Assembly: GCA_033856195.1 (NCBI GenBank)
Contig: JAWVFL010000041.1
Span: 15,187 to 79,186 of the forward strand
Reading direction: 5' to 3'
DNA: 64,000 nucleotides
Source of the DNA: VRUE01 sp033856195
GTDB lineage: Bacteria; Actinomycetota; Thermoleophilia; Solirubrobacterales; 70-9
The notes below the pieces were generated by a model. That model was not told where the DNA came from and did not search any database. It worked only from the letters and a program-made list of their open reading frames with translations. Below, one piece after another: positions 42,882-50,843 of the stretch. Positions within the stretch are counted from its first letter, which is position 1, and the number at the start of each line of letters is the position of its first letter. A program made the position numbers and the translations under genes.

Positions 42882-43814
42882 GTGAGAGACAGGGAAGCGA
42901 CCGCCGTGGCTCGGACACTTGCGGAGGGCCAGCACGGCGTTTTCTCCACCTGGCAGTTGCTTGATCGGGGGACCGGCGAAGACACCATGCGAAGTCGTCG
43001 TGATATCGGGGTGGCAATTCCGCTCTTTCAGGGTGTCTATGCCCTGGGACACCAGCGACTCACTCGGGAGGGGAGATGGATGGCCGCCGTGCTCGCATGT
43101 GGCCCGGGTGCCGTGCTGTCTCATTTCAGTGCTGGCCATCTCTGGGGCTTGTGTGGCTCGTATGGCCCGGTGGAGGTGCTGCGGCGGTCGGGTGGTGCAA
43201 CGCACAAAGGCGTAAGGCTGCACCAGACCCGACGCCTGGAGCCCTACGAAGTGACCATGGAGAAGGCGATCCCCGTTGTCTCGATTGAGCGCGTGCTGCT
43301 GGATCTTGCGGGCCGGACGGACAGGCGGCGGCTAGAGCGCATGTTTGTCCAGGCCTATAAGAGCGGTCGTCTCTCGTGGCCAACGCTGGGTCGCGTGCTG
43401 AGCCGGAGGCGGGGTTGCAAGGGTGTTGCGCGCCTGAGACGGATATCGGCAGAAGTTGCCCCAGGTGCTCTGGAGACAAGGTCTGTATCGGAGGTCGATT
43501 TTTTGGCCCTCTGTCGGCACTCAAGCATCCCAGCCCCGTCCGTGAATGTCCTGGCTGCGGGTCATCTCGTCGACTTCCTTTGGCCGGCGCAGAAGGTAGT
43601 CGTCGAAACTGACAGCTGGCGCTATCACGGCGACGGGCTGGCCTTCGAGCACGACCACCAGACCGACGTCGACCTCATCGCCGCCGGCTATGACGTCCAT
43701 CGTGCGACCTACAAGATGCTTGAACGCAACCCCGATCCCTTCCTAAAGAACGTCCGCCGCGCCCTCCAAGCCCGAACTGCATCAAATTTCCGGGCTGGCA
43801 AGCAGGAAATTTGA
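42882..43814 (+). CDS. AbiEi-like N-terminus + DUF559 (Vsr-like) nuclease-fold protein
   Basis: 310 residues from GTG at 42882, preceded by GGAGGGGAGGAG; an upstream ATG (42801) would run through the hairpin. The N-terminal ~60 residues (HGVFSTWQLLDRG, SRRDIGVAIPLFQGVYALGH) look like the winged-helix AbiEi-type domain; the middle is helical; the C-terminal ~100 residues are DUF559: VDFLWPAQKVVVETDSWRYHGD, FEHDHQTDVDLIAAGYDVHRATYKML, with the E-x-D...H...D pattern of Vsr/PD-(D/E)XK-like endonucleases. Known relatives are widespread in actinobacteria without proven function. The gene is bracketed by two near-identical hairpins; the second supplies its stop and a tail ending RAGKQEI. Lower GC than its neighbours. 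Confidence 0.82.
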   Translation: MRDREATAVARTLAEGQHGVFSTWQLLDRGTGEDTMRSRRDIGVAIPLFQGVYALGHQRLTREGRWMAAVLACGPGAVLSHFSAGHLWGLCGSYGPVEVLRRSGGATHKGVRLHQTRRLEPYEVTMEKAIPVVSIERVLLDLAGRTDRRRLERMFVQAYKSGRLSWPTLGRVLSRRRGCKGVARLRRISAEVAPGALETRSVSEVDFLALCRHSSIPAPSVNVLAAGHLVDFLWPAQKVVVETDSWRYHGDGLAFEHDHQTDVDLIAAGYDVHRATYKMLERNPDPFLKNVRRALQARTASNFRAGKQEI

Positions 43815-43823
43815 TGCAGTTCG
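43771..43823. repeat. palindromic hairpin repeat, copy C
   Basis: 19 paired bases (CGAACTGCATCAAATTTCC and its complement), loop like copy B. Overlaps the last 15 codons and stop of the DUF559 gene and reaches to 15 bases before the stop of the convergent gene at 43838. It provides in-frame stops (TGA in GAAATTTGA) on both strands. Confidence 0.9.
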
Positions 43824-43837
43824 CAAACAGCGGGGGG

Positions 43838-44404
43838 TCAGTGGGCCTCGTCGCTGGCGTGTGCCGGGGGCCTCGACTCCTCCGCGAGCGAGGTGATCTC
43901 GAGGGGGCCTTGAGCGGCCTCCTCGAGGACGTCGGTTGCCTCTTCGGCGGAGCGGGCGTAGAGCTCGACCAGGGCATGGACGACGACTTGCTCCTCGTCG
44001 TGCTTGTGGAAGCGAACGTGGGTGAAGAACTCGCGCACGCCGGCGTCGCCGAAGGCGCCGTAGGTGAGGAACTCGGCGGCTTCGGGGCCGGAGCAGGTCT
44101 CGACCCTGTCCTGGTCGACGCGCACGGTGCAGGAGGCGACCCAGGGGGTGCCGGCGACCATCCGTTCCCAGCGATCCTCGATCGGCACGACCAGGTTGTC
44201 TTGGAAGGTGAGGTGGGGCTGGTCGTGCATGCAGTCGACGCACTGGACGAGGGCCTCTTGGACCTCGTCGACGCCCTCGGCGAGGATGCCACTCTCGGGA
44301 TCGACCCGGCGGATCGCGTCGTAGTGAATCTGAATCTCGAGGTTCTGGGACCAGCAGCGGTAGCAGCGCAGCCAGGCCGAGCGGTCCCCATTGAGCTCGC
44401 TCAT
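43838..44404 (-). CDS. hypothetical protein with paired-Cys motifs
   Basis: 188 residues from the ATG at 44404. Two Cys pairs, CYRC near 14-17 and CVDC near 54-57, suggest a zinc ribbon; the rest is acidic (VETCSGPEAAEFLTYGAFGDAGVREFFTHVRFHKHDEEQVVVHALVELYA). No recognised family or signal peptide. Downstream of the mutase gene on the same strand with a 68-base gap, so perhaps co-transcribed. Ends 15 bases before hairpin copy C. Confidence 0.7.
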   Translation of the reverse strand: MSELNGDRSAWLRCYRCWSQNLEIQIHYDAIRRVDPESGILAEGVDEVQEALVQCVDCMHDQPHLTFQDNLVVPIEDRWERMVAGTPWVASCTVRVDQDRVETCSGPEAAEFLTYGAFGDAGVREFFTHVRFHKHDEEQVVVHALVELYARSAEEATDVLEEAAQGPLEITSLAEESRPPAHASDEAH

Positions 44405-44472
44405 CGGCTCATTGTCGCGCGTCGGCGGTCCCGGCGCTCAAATCCCGGGATCGTCGCCATGCGGCCCCGGTC

Positions 44473-46467
44473 TCAGCTGTCGTTGCCGCCGTTTGAGCGT
44501 TCGCCGACCAGGTCGACGATCTCGCCCATGATCTTGTTGAGGTCGAAGTCCTTGGGCGTATAGACGCCGTCGACCCCGGCCTCGCGCAGGCGCTCGGCAT
44601 CGGCGGGGGGGATGATGCCGCCGGCAACGACCGGCGCATCGACCTGCTCGTCGCGCAGTCGCCGCACCACCTCGGGGACGAGCTCCAGGTGGGAGCCGGA
44701 GAGGATCGAGAGGCCGATCACGTCGACGTCCTCCTGCAGGGCGGACTCGGCGATCTCCGCGGGGGTGAGCCGGATGCCCTGGTAGATCACCTCCATGCCC
44801 GCGTCGCGGGCGCGCAGGGCGATCTGCTCGGAGCCGTTCGAGTGACCGTCCAGTCCCGGCTTGCCGACCAGGATCTTGATCCGGTGGCCGAGCTGGTCGG
44901 AGACCTCGTCGACGCGGCGGCGGATCGCCTCGAGCTGCTCGCGATCGACGGCCGGTGCGGCGCCGCTGACGCCGGTCGGGCCCCGGTAGGCGCCGAACGC
45001 CTCGCGCAGCACCTCGGCCCACTCGCCTGTTGTCGCTCCTGCCTTGGCGGCGGCGATCGTCGCGGGCATGATGTTCTGGCCGTCGTCGGCGGCGACGCGG
45101 CCGAGCTCCGTCAGCGCGGCCTGCACCGCGTCCTCGTCCCGCTCGTCCTTCCAAGCCTCCAGCGCCTCGACCCTTTCGCGCTCAACCTCAGGATCTGGCG
45201 TGAGGATGCCGCCGTCGGCCCCGGCGGTGAGTGGCGAGTCCTCGGTCTCGGTGAAGCTGTTCTGGCCGATCACCTTCTGCTCGCCGGTCTCGATCCGGGC
45301 CACCCGCTCACGGTGGGACTCGACCAGGCGGGCCTTCATATAGGGGACGGCGGCGACGGCGCCACCGTGCTCCTCGACCACGGCCATCTCGGCCCGGGCG
45401 CCTTCGATCAGCTCCTCGACGAGCCCGTCCATCACCACCGAGCCCTCGAAGATGTCCGGGTACTCGAGCAGGTCGGTCTCGTTGGCCAGTACCTGCTGGA
45501 TGCGCAGGCTCCACTGCTGGTCCCAGGGACGGGGGAGGCCCATCGCCTCGTTCCAGGCCGGCAGCTGGATCGCCCGGGCGCGGGCGTCGCGGCTGAGCGT
45601 CACGGCGAGCGCCTCGAGCACGATCCGCTGGATGTTGTTCTCGGGCTGCGCCTCGGTCAGGCCCAGGCTGTTGACCTGGACGCCGTAGCGAAAGCGCAGC
45701 ATCTTCTCGTCGGTGACGCCGTAGCGCTCGCGGCCGATCTCGTTCCAGAGCCGGCCCATCGCGCGCAACTTGCCGATCTCCTCGACGAGCCGGATGCCGG
45801 CGTTGACGAAGAAGGAGATGCGGCCGAAGACCTTGGCGAAGTCGGCCTCGGCGACCTGGCCGCGCGCCTTCACCTCGTCGAGCACGGCGATCCCGGTGGA
45901 GAGGGCGTAGGCGATCTCCTGCACCGGCGTCGCCCCGGCCTCCTGCAGGTGGTAGCTGCAGATGTTGGTCGGGTTCCAGCTCGGCACCTCGTTGACGGTG
46001 AAGGCGACCATGTCGGCGATCAGCCGCATCGAGGGCTCGGGCGGGAAGGCGTAGGTGCCGCGTGAGAGGTACTCCTTGATGATGTCGTTCTGGGTCGTGC
46101 CCTTCAGCGCCGAGCGCTCGACCCCGTTCTCCTCGGCGACCGTGATGTAGAGGCCGAGCAACCAGGCCGCCGTAGCGTTGATCGTCATCGAGGTGTTCAT
46201 CTCGTCGAGCGGGATGCCGTCCAGCAGCTGGTGCATGTCGCCCTTGTGGACGATCGAGACGCCGACCTTGCCGACCTCGCCGCGGGCGAGCACGTGGTCG
46301 GGGTCATAGCCGGTCTGCGTCGGCAGGTCGAAGGCGACGGAGAGCCCGGTCTGGCCCTTGGCGAGGTTGCCCCGATAGAGCTCGTTGGACCGTCGCGCGT
46401 CGGAGTGCCCGGCGTAGGTGCGCATCACCCAGGGACGGTCGTGCTCGGGGAGACGATGCTCGCTCAC
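44473..46467 (-). CDS. ecm: methylmalonyl-CoA mutase family, probable ethylmalonyl-CoA mutase
   Basis: 664 residues from GTG at 46467 (a longer frame starts at 46509). Catalytic barrel from RPWVMRTYAGHSDARRSNELYRGNLAKGQTGLSVAFDLPTQTGYDPDH, with DEMNTSMTINATAAWLLGLY and the substrate loop RGTYAFPPEPSMRLIADM; C-terminal B12-binding domain (about 530-660) with KPGLDGHSNGSEQIALRARD (DxHxxG cobalt-ligand motif), LSILSGSHLEL and VVAGGIIPPAD. The single-chain layout and RTYAGHSDARRSNELYR start match MeaA/ethylmalonyl-CoA mutases. Converts (2R)-ethylmalonyl-CoA to methylsuccinyl-CoA with adenosylcobalamin; its substrate supplier Ccr is at 50843. Confidence 0.88.
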   Translation of the reverse strand: MSEHRLPEHDRPWVMRTYAGHSDARRSNELYRGNLAKGQTGLSVAFDLPTQTGYDPDHVLARGEVGKVGVSIVHKGDMHQLLDGIPLDEMNTSMTINATAAWLLGLYITVAEENGVERSALKGTTQNDIIKEYLSRGTYAFPPEPSMRLIADMVAFTVNEVPSWNPTNICSYHLQEAGATPVQEIAYALSTGIAVLDEVKARGQVAEADFAKVFGRISFFVNAGIRLVEEIGKLRAMGRLWNEIGRERYGVTDEKMLRFRYGVQVNSLGLTEAQPENNIQRIVLEALAVTLSRDARARAIQLPAWNEAMGLPRPWDQQWSLRIQQVLANETDLLEYPDIFEGSVVMDGLVEELIEGARAEMAVVEEHGGAVAAVPYMKARLVESHRERVARIETGEQKVIGQNSFTETEDSPLTAGADGGILTPDPEVERERVEALEAWKDERDEDAVQAALTELGRVAADDGQNIMPATIAAAKAGATTGEWAEVLREAFGAYRGPTGVSGAAPAVDREQLEAIRRRVDEVSDQLGHRIKILVGKPGLDGHSNGSEQIALRARDAGMEVIYQGIRLTPAEIAESALQEDVDVIGLSILSGSHLELVPEVVRRLRDEQVDAPVVAGGIIPPADAERLREAGVDGVYTPKDFDLNKIMGEIVDLVGERSNGGNDS

Positions 46468-46560
46468 GCGTCCAATCTTATTTGGGTCGGGCCGAAAGAC
46501 ACCGTTCACCCGCGCGCGGGCCGCATCTTTCCGGCCTACCTGTGTTTAGGCTGCGGGACC

Positions 46561-47256
46561 GTGAGATTGCTTCGCACAGCCGTTTTTCCCCTGCTCGTGG
46601 TCGGCGCCTTCGCCTTCGCCTCGGTGGCAGGCGCCGCCCTGATCGGCGTCTACCGCAACGGCATGGAGAACAAGGGACAGCTGGCGCAGATCACCAAGCT
46701 CTCCGGTCAGCGGTGCGCGCGCGGCAGCACCGACCACACCTTCAACATCTCGATTGGCAAAGCGACCAAGGAGTGCTCGTACCGCACTCCGGTGCTCGGG
46801 CGCGACCTCGAGATCGCCGCCACCGCCCGCCTGCTCAGCTCGACGCCGATGGCCGTGCAGCGATCCGCCTACCTCTCGGTGGACCTGCGCGCCGGGGGCG
46901 GCGCCCGCTACCAGCTTGCCGTCTACCCGCTGCAGCGCAAGGCGCAGGTACGCAAGGTCCTGGCCGACGGCACGGTCGAATACCTCGACATCGAGAAGAA
47001 CGTGGCGGGCATCGGTGGCGCCGACAAAGCGAACATGCTGCGGCTGCGAGCCTTCAACGTCACCTCCGGCGACGAAAAGGGCAACTGCGGCATCCTCGCC
47101 TTCGTTGGCGGCAAGCTGATCTCAGAAGTCACCGACGAAGGGGCTGGGGACCTGACCGGCCGAGCGTCGGGCTTCTCGGTCGGCTCCGCCAAGGTCGCCA
47201 AAGGGGCGCGGGCGAGCATCGATGATGTCGTCGTTCGGGTGCCCAGTCCGTACTAG
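46561..47256 (+). CDS. hypothetical exported protein
   Basis: 231 residues from GTG at 46561. N-terminal hydrophobic segment (LLRTAVFPLLVVGAFAFASVAGAALIG) serves as signal or anchor. The rest reads as a beta-sandwich (DHTFNISIGKATKECSYRTPVLGRDLEIAATARLL, YLSVDLRAGGGARYQLAVYPL, GFSVGSAKVAKGARASIDDVVVRV), similar in outline to laminin-G/concanavalin-like folds, with three Cys. No family recognised. Its stop overlaps the convergent ArsR-like gene by four bases. Confidence 0.7.
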   Translation: MRLLRTAVFPLLVVGAFAFASVAGAALIGVYRNGMENKGQLAQITKLSGQRCARGSTDHTFNISIGKATKECSYRTPVLGRDLEIAATARLLSSTPMAVQRSAYLSVDLRAGGGARYQLAVYPLQRKAQVRKVLADGTVEYLDIEKNVAGIGGADKANMLRLRAFNVTSGDEKGNCGILAFVGGKLISEVTDEGAGDLTGRASGFSVGSAKVAKGARASIDDVVVRVPSPY

Positions 47257-47516
47257 CCGCCGAGAACCCAGTCAGCGGCGCGATAGATGTGCTCGACCGC
47301 ACCGCGTTGCGGGCGCGTCTCGACCAGTTCGATGCAGTCCAGCTTTTTCAAGACCCGCACGTGGTAAGCGACACCACGCACGTCGAGCTCGAGGATCGCG
47401 GCGATCGCTTTCGGGCTTTTTGCTCCCTCGACGATCAGGTTCAAGGCGCGCGCCCGGACGTCGTTGGAAAGGGCCTTCGCCAGGCGCGGATCGATCGACT
47501 GAATATGAGATGGCAT
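47253..47516 (-). CDS. small ArsR-like winged-helix regulator
   Basis: 87 residues: LAKALSNDVRARALNLIVEGAKSPKAIAAILELDVRGVAYHVRVLKKLDCIELVETRPQRGAVEHIYRA. The order helix, HTH, wing (VRGVAYHVRVLKKL as recognition helix) matches ArsR/helix-turn-helix_20 regulators. No metal-binding Cys pattern, so an effector cannot be named. Divergent from clpS, with two palindromes in the AT-rich gap that may be its operator. Confidence 0.82.
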   Translation of the reverse strand: MPSHIQSIDPRLAKALSNDVRARALNLIVEGAKSPKAIAAILELDVRGVAYHVRVLKKLDCIELVETRPQRGAVEHIYRAADWVLGG

Positions 47517-47564
47517 CGCGATCCAGCCTCCGAGTGGTTTTGCGATGTGGCCGAGTCTAGGGCA

Positions 47565-47594
47565 TAACTATTTTGAGTAGTTAAGTGAACTTAA
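47565..47594. promoter_or_regulatory. two adjoining palindromes in the arsR-like / clpS divergent gap
   Basis: TAACTA..TAGTTA (47565-47583) and TTAAGTGAACTTAA (47581-47594) share three bases in a markedly AT-rich patch, 49 bp upstream of the regulator gene. Typical of an autoregulatory operator. Confidence 0.5.
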
Positions 47595-47653
47595 AGAGGG
47601 ACAGACGTTCGAGCGCAGGCGAAAAGGCCGCTGATCCGGAGAACTCCCGCATA

Positions 47654-47956
47654 ATGCGTTACTCGATGTCGACCACGACGGTGGAGAGGCCGAGGACCGA
47701 GGGCCCTGGCTCTGACCTTGGCGGTGAGTGGCGGGTGATCGTCCGCAACGACAGCCACAACACCTTCGATCACGTCGCCGCGACGCTGGCGCGCGTGCTT
47801 CCCGGCGTTTCGCTGGACCGGGGTCACCAGCTGGCGGACAGCATCCACAGCAAGGGCCAGGCGATCGTCTGGTCGGGCGCCCGTGAGCTCGCCGAGCACT
47901 ATTGGCAGCAACTTGACTCAGCCGGCCTGACGATGGCGCCACTTGAGCGCGCGTGA
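47654..47956 (+). CDS. clpS: ClpS-family Clp protease adaptor
   Basis: 100 residues from the ATG at 47654 (ATG 47666 also possible). The ClpS core is clear: GEWRVIVRNDSHNTFDHVAATLARVLPGVS, then HSKGQAIVWSGARELAEHYWQQLDSAGLTMAPLE, equivalent to the NDxxNTFxHV and HxxGxAxV motifs that bind N-degrons and the ClpC/ClpA N-domain. Actinobacterial ClpS proteins are about this size. It would deliver N-end-rule substrates to ClpCP in the cytoplasm. The sorbosone-dehydrogenase-like gene starts 10 bases after it. Confidence 0.85.
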   Translation: MRYSMSTTTVERPRTEGPGSDLGGEWRVIVRNDSHNTFDHVAATLARVLPGVSLDRGHQLADSIHSKGQAIVWSGARELAEHYWQQLDSAGLTMAPLERA

Positions 47957-47966
47957 GGATTTCGCA

Positions 47967-50543
47967 GTGAGAGCTCGTGCAGCGGCCAGCGTGGTCGCAG
48001 CCGTCCTCGCCCTGCTGGCGCTGGGTGCGTCTCCGGCGCTCGGCTCAACACTTCCCAGCGGCTTCCAGGACGAACCCGTGATCACGGGACTGATCGAACC
48101 ATCGACCTTCCGCTTCTCTCCCGACGGCCGCGTCTTCGTGGCCGAGAAGGCAGGGAGGATTCTTGTCTACGACGGGCTCGAAGATACGAGCCCGGAACTG
48201 TTCGCGGACCTGCGCACCGAGGCATACGACAGCGGCGATCGCGGCATCCTCGGCCTCGCCCTCGACCCGGAATTCCCGACGCGTCCCTACGTCTACGTCC
48301 TCTACACCTACGACCATATCCTCGGCGACCCGGCCCCGGCACCGCGCTGGGGCACCGCGGACACCAGCGGCGATCCCTGCCCCGAACCCAAAGGCGCCGA
48401 CGCGTGTCTTGTCAGCGGCCGTCTGGTGCGGCTGACCGCCGAAGGCGACCATGCCGCCAAAGGCTTGGGGGGCGCGCCGCTCGAGCATGTTCTGGTTGAG
48501 GACTGGTGCCAGCAGTTCTCCTCGCACTCGATCGGCGACCTCCAGTTCGACTCCGAAGGCGCCCTCTACGCCAGCGGTGGCGACGGCGCCAGCTTCAGCG
48601 CCACCGACATCGGGCAGCTTGGCACGCCGCCCAATCCGTGCGGCGACCCCGCCAAAGAGGGCGGTGCGCTGCGGGCCCAGGACGTCCGCACCGGCGGCGA
48701 CCCGACGGGTTTGGACGGCACCGTGATCAGGATTGATCCCGACACCGGCAAAGCCTGGCCCGGCAACCCGCTCGCCGGACCAGATGAGAACGCGCGCCGC
48801 ATCGTCGCCACCGGCTTCCGCAACCCGTTCCGCTTCGCGATCGACCCGACCACGCACGAGCTCTACGTCGGCAACGTCGGCTGGGACACCTACGAGGAAA
48901 TCGACCGCTTCAACCCCGCGTCGGGAGGGCTCTACAACTCCGGCTGGCCCTGCTACGAGGGCCCCGGACCCCAGCCCGCCTACAAAAACGCGGAAGTCGG
49001 GATCTGCAAAGGCCTCTATGCCGATCCAAACGCGGCCTCGCTGCCGTTCTTCTCCTATGTCCACCACCAGGACGTCGTGCCCGGCGACGAATGCCTGGAC
49101 TTCAAAGGGTCGGCGGTCTCCGGCATCGCCTTTTATGAGGAAGGCCCGTTCCCGTCCGCCTACCACGGCGCGATGTTCTTCGCCGATTCGGTGCGCGGCT
49201 GCATCTTCTTGATGCTCCCCGGCGAAGACGGTAGGCCCGACCCGTCGACGGTGACGGCGTTCATGCACCATTCGGATCCGTACTCAGGCGTCGATCTGGA
49301 GATCGGTCCCGACGGCAACCTCTACTACGCCAGTCTCTTCACCGAAGACGAAGGCAACGAATTCGAACCCGGGGCGATTCATAGGATTCGCTACTTCTCC
49401 GGCAACCAGCCGCCGGTAGCCCATTTGAGCGTCGACCGGGGCTGGAGCGCGGCAGGGGAAACCTTGGATGCCGAATTTGATGCGAGCGGCTCGACCGATG
49501 CTGACGGAGACGCGCTCAAATACGAATGGGACCTGAACGGCGACGGGATCTACACGGATGCGCCGGTCGGCGATGACACTGCCCTGGAAAGCTTTGAAGA
49601 CGAAGAGAACCACACCGTCGCGGTTCGCGTGGTCGACCCCGACGGAGCGTCGAGCATCGACCGCATAACGGTCTTCCCCGGCGACACGCCGCCAGAACCG
49701 ACGATCTCCAGCCCGCAATCGAATTTCGAATGGAGCGTCGGCGCGCTGGTCAACTTCAAAGGCTCAGCCGAGGATGGCGAGGATGGCGATCTGTCAACCA
49801 CCTTGCTCGATTGGGACACTCGCCTCTACCACTGTCCCCAGGCCTGTCATGCCCACCATCTCCAGGCATTCCCCGGGGTTGCATCGGGAAGCTTTCTGGC
49901 GCCGGACCACGAGTACCCCGCGCATATTGAACTGACCTTGACCGCGGTCGATTCCCGTGGTCTTGCCGCGAAGCGGAGCGTCGAAATACAACCGCGAACG
50001 GTCGACCTGGAAATTGCTTCCAACCCGCCCGGCGTGAACCTCACCGCCGGCCTGTTGACCCGATCCGCCCCCTTCAATCTGCGCGTGATCCAAGGCTCCG
50101 ACGTCGTGCTCTCGGCGCCGGCGAACGCGCTGCTGGGGGGAGTTTCCTACCCCTGGTTGTCGTGGTCGGACGGTGGCGCCAGGATTCACGACTTCAGGCC
50201 TGATCGCTCGGGGCGGTACGTGGCCGATTACATCGGCTCGGGCGGTTCTGGCCTTACGTTGCCCACGGGCAAACCGGTCGGGCGCCGCGCGCGTATCCGG
50301 CTTCACCGCCACCCACCGAAGAAAGCACCTGACTCGACGGCCACATTTGGCTTCTCCTCTACCCGGCCGGTCTCCGGTTTCCGCTGCCGACTGGATCGCA
50401 AGCCGGCTAGGTCGTGCAAGTCTCCCAAGACCTATAAGCACCTTGCCCCGGGCTGGCACACGTTCAAGGTTGTGCCGGTGGACAGCCACGGCAAAGCCGT
50501 CGGTAAAGCCGCCACCTTCAGCTGGAAGGTCCTTGCGGACTGA
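47967..50543 (+). CDS. secreted glucose/sorbosone dehydrogenase-like protein with PKD domain
   Basis: 858 residues from GTG at 47967 with GAGGA about six bases upstream. Signal peptide (VVAAVLALLALGASPALGS). Residues ~35-480 form a PQQ-dependent sugar dehydrogenase-like beta propeller: FRFSPDGRVFVAEKAGRI, DRGILGLALDPEF, LQFDSEGALYASGGDGASF, GFRNPFRFAIDPTTHELYVGNVGWDTYEEIDRF and GAMFFADSVRGCIFLM. A PKD-like domain follows (LDAEFDASGSTDADGDALKYEWDLNGDG), then more beta-rich segments and a basic C-terminus with SGFRCRLDRKPARSC. Substrate unknown; acts outside the membrane. GAA-rich codon use resembles the RHS gene rather than its neighbours. Confidence 0.85.
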   Translation: MRARAAASVVAAVLALLALGASPALGSTLPSGFQDEPVITGLIEPSTFRFSPDGRVFVAEKAGRILVYDGLEDTSPELFADLRTEAYDSGDRGILGLALDPEFPTRPYVYVLYTYDHILGDPAPAPRWGTADTSGDPCPEPKGADACLVSGRLVRLTAEGDHAAKGLGGAPLEHVLVEDWCQQFSSHSIGDLQFDSEGALYASGGDGASFSATDIGQLGTPPNPCGDPAKEGGALRAQDVRTGGDPTGLDGTVIRIDPDTGKAWPGNPLAGPDENARRIVATGFRNPFRFAIDPTTHELYVGNVGWDTYEEIDRFNPASGGLYNSGWPCYEGPGPQPAYKNAEVGICKGLYADPNAASLPFFSYVHHQDVVPGDECLDFKGSAVSGIAFYEEGPFPSAYHGAMFFADSVRGCIFLMLPGEDGRPDPSTVTAFMHHSDPYSGVDLEIGPDGNLYYASLFTEDEGNEFEPGAIHRIRYFSGNQPPVAHLSVDRGWSAAGETLDAEFDASGSTDADGDALKYEWDLNGDGIYTDAPVGDDTALESFEDEENHTVAVRVVDPDGASSIDRITVFPGDTPPEPTISSPQSNFEWSVGALVNFKGSAEDGEDGDLSTTLLDWDTRLYHCPQACHAHHLQAFPGVASGSFLAPDHEYPAHIELTLTAVDSRGLAAKRSVEIQPRTVDLEIASNPPGVNLTAGLLTRSAPFNLRVIQGSDVVLSAPANALLGGVSYPWLSWSDGGARIHDFRPDRSGRYVADYIGSGGSGLTLPTGKPVGRRARIRLHRHPPKKAPDSTATFGFSSTRPVSGFRCRLDRKPARSCKSPKTYKHLAPGWHTFKVVPVDSHGKAVGKAATFSWKVLAD

Positions 50544-50549
50544 GCGGCG

Positions 50550-50843
50550 TTACTCGGCGACGACGAGCGTGTGCCAGGTGGGCAGCAGCGGCAGGTCGTA
50601 GAGGTCGATGCAGGCGGCCCGCGCCTTCTCGATTTCCTCCGAGAACCAGTAGCGCTCGAAGTCGGAGCGGCTCTCCCAGACCGAGGACTGGCGGAATGCC
50701 AGCGGGTCGTCGATCGCCCGCGTCAGCGACCAGCTCTTGGCGCCATAAGCGGGCATCCGTGCAGCCGCCGGCTCCCAGAGGTCGAGCCAGCGGTCCGCCC
50801 GGAAGGGGGCGATGTGCCAGTCAAGTACGCAAACCTCGCTCAT
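50550..50843 (-). CDS. small ABM-like (dimeric alpha/beta barrel) protein
   Basis: 97 residues from the ATG at 50843, which shares one base with the stop of ccr (TGATG), so the two are translationally coupled. The pattern CVLDWHIAPFRADRWLDLWEPAAARMPAYGAKSWSLTRAIDDPLAFRQSSVWESRSDFERYWFSEEI looks like antibiotic-biosynthesis-monooxygenase-type dimeric barrels. No catalytic residues can be assigned. Coupling to crotonyl-CoA carboxylase/reductase suggests an accessory role in the same pathway (inference). Confidence 0.68.
   Translation of the reverse strand: MSEVCVLDWHIAPFRADRWLDLWEPAAARMPAYGAKSWSLTRAIDDPLAFRQSSVWESRSDFERYWFSEEIEKARAACIDLYDLPLLPTWHTLVVAE

Noticed and set aside
46231..46560. N-terminal extension of the exported protein at 46561
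   Set aside because: Lies over the mutase gene on the other strand; the signal sequence begins at GTG 46561.
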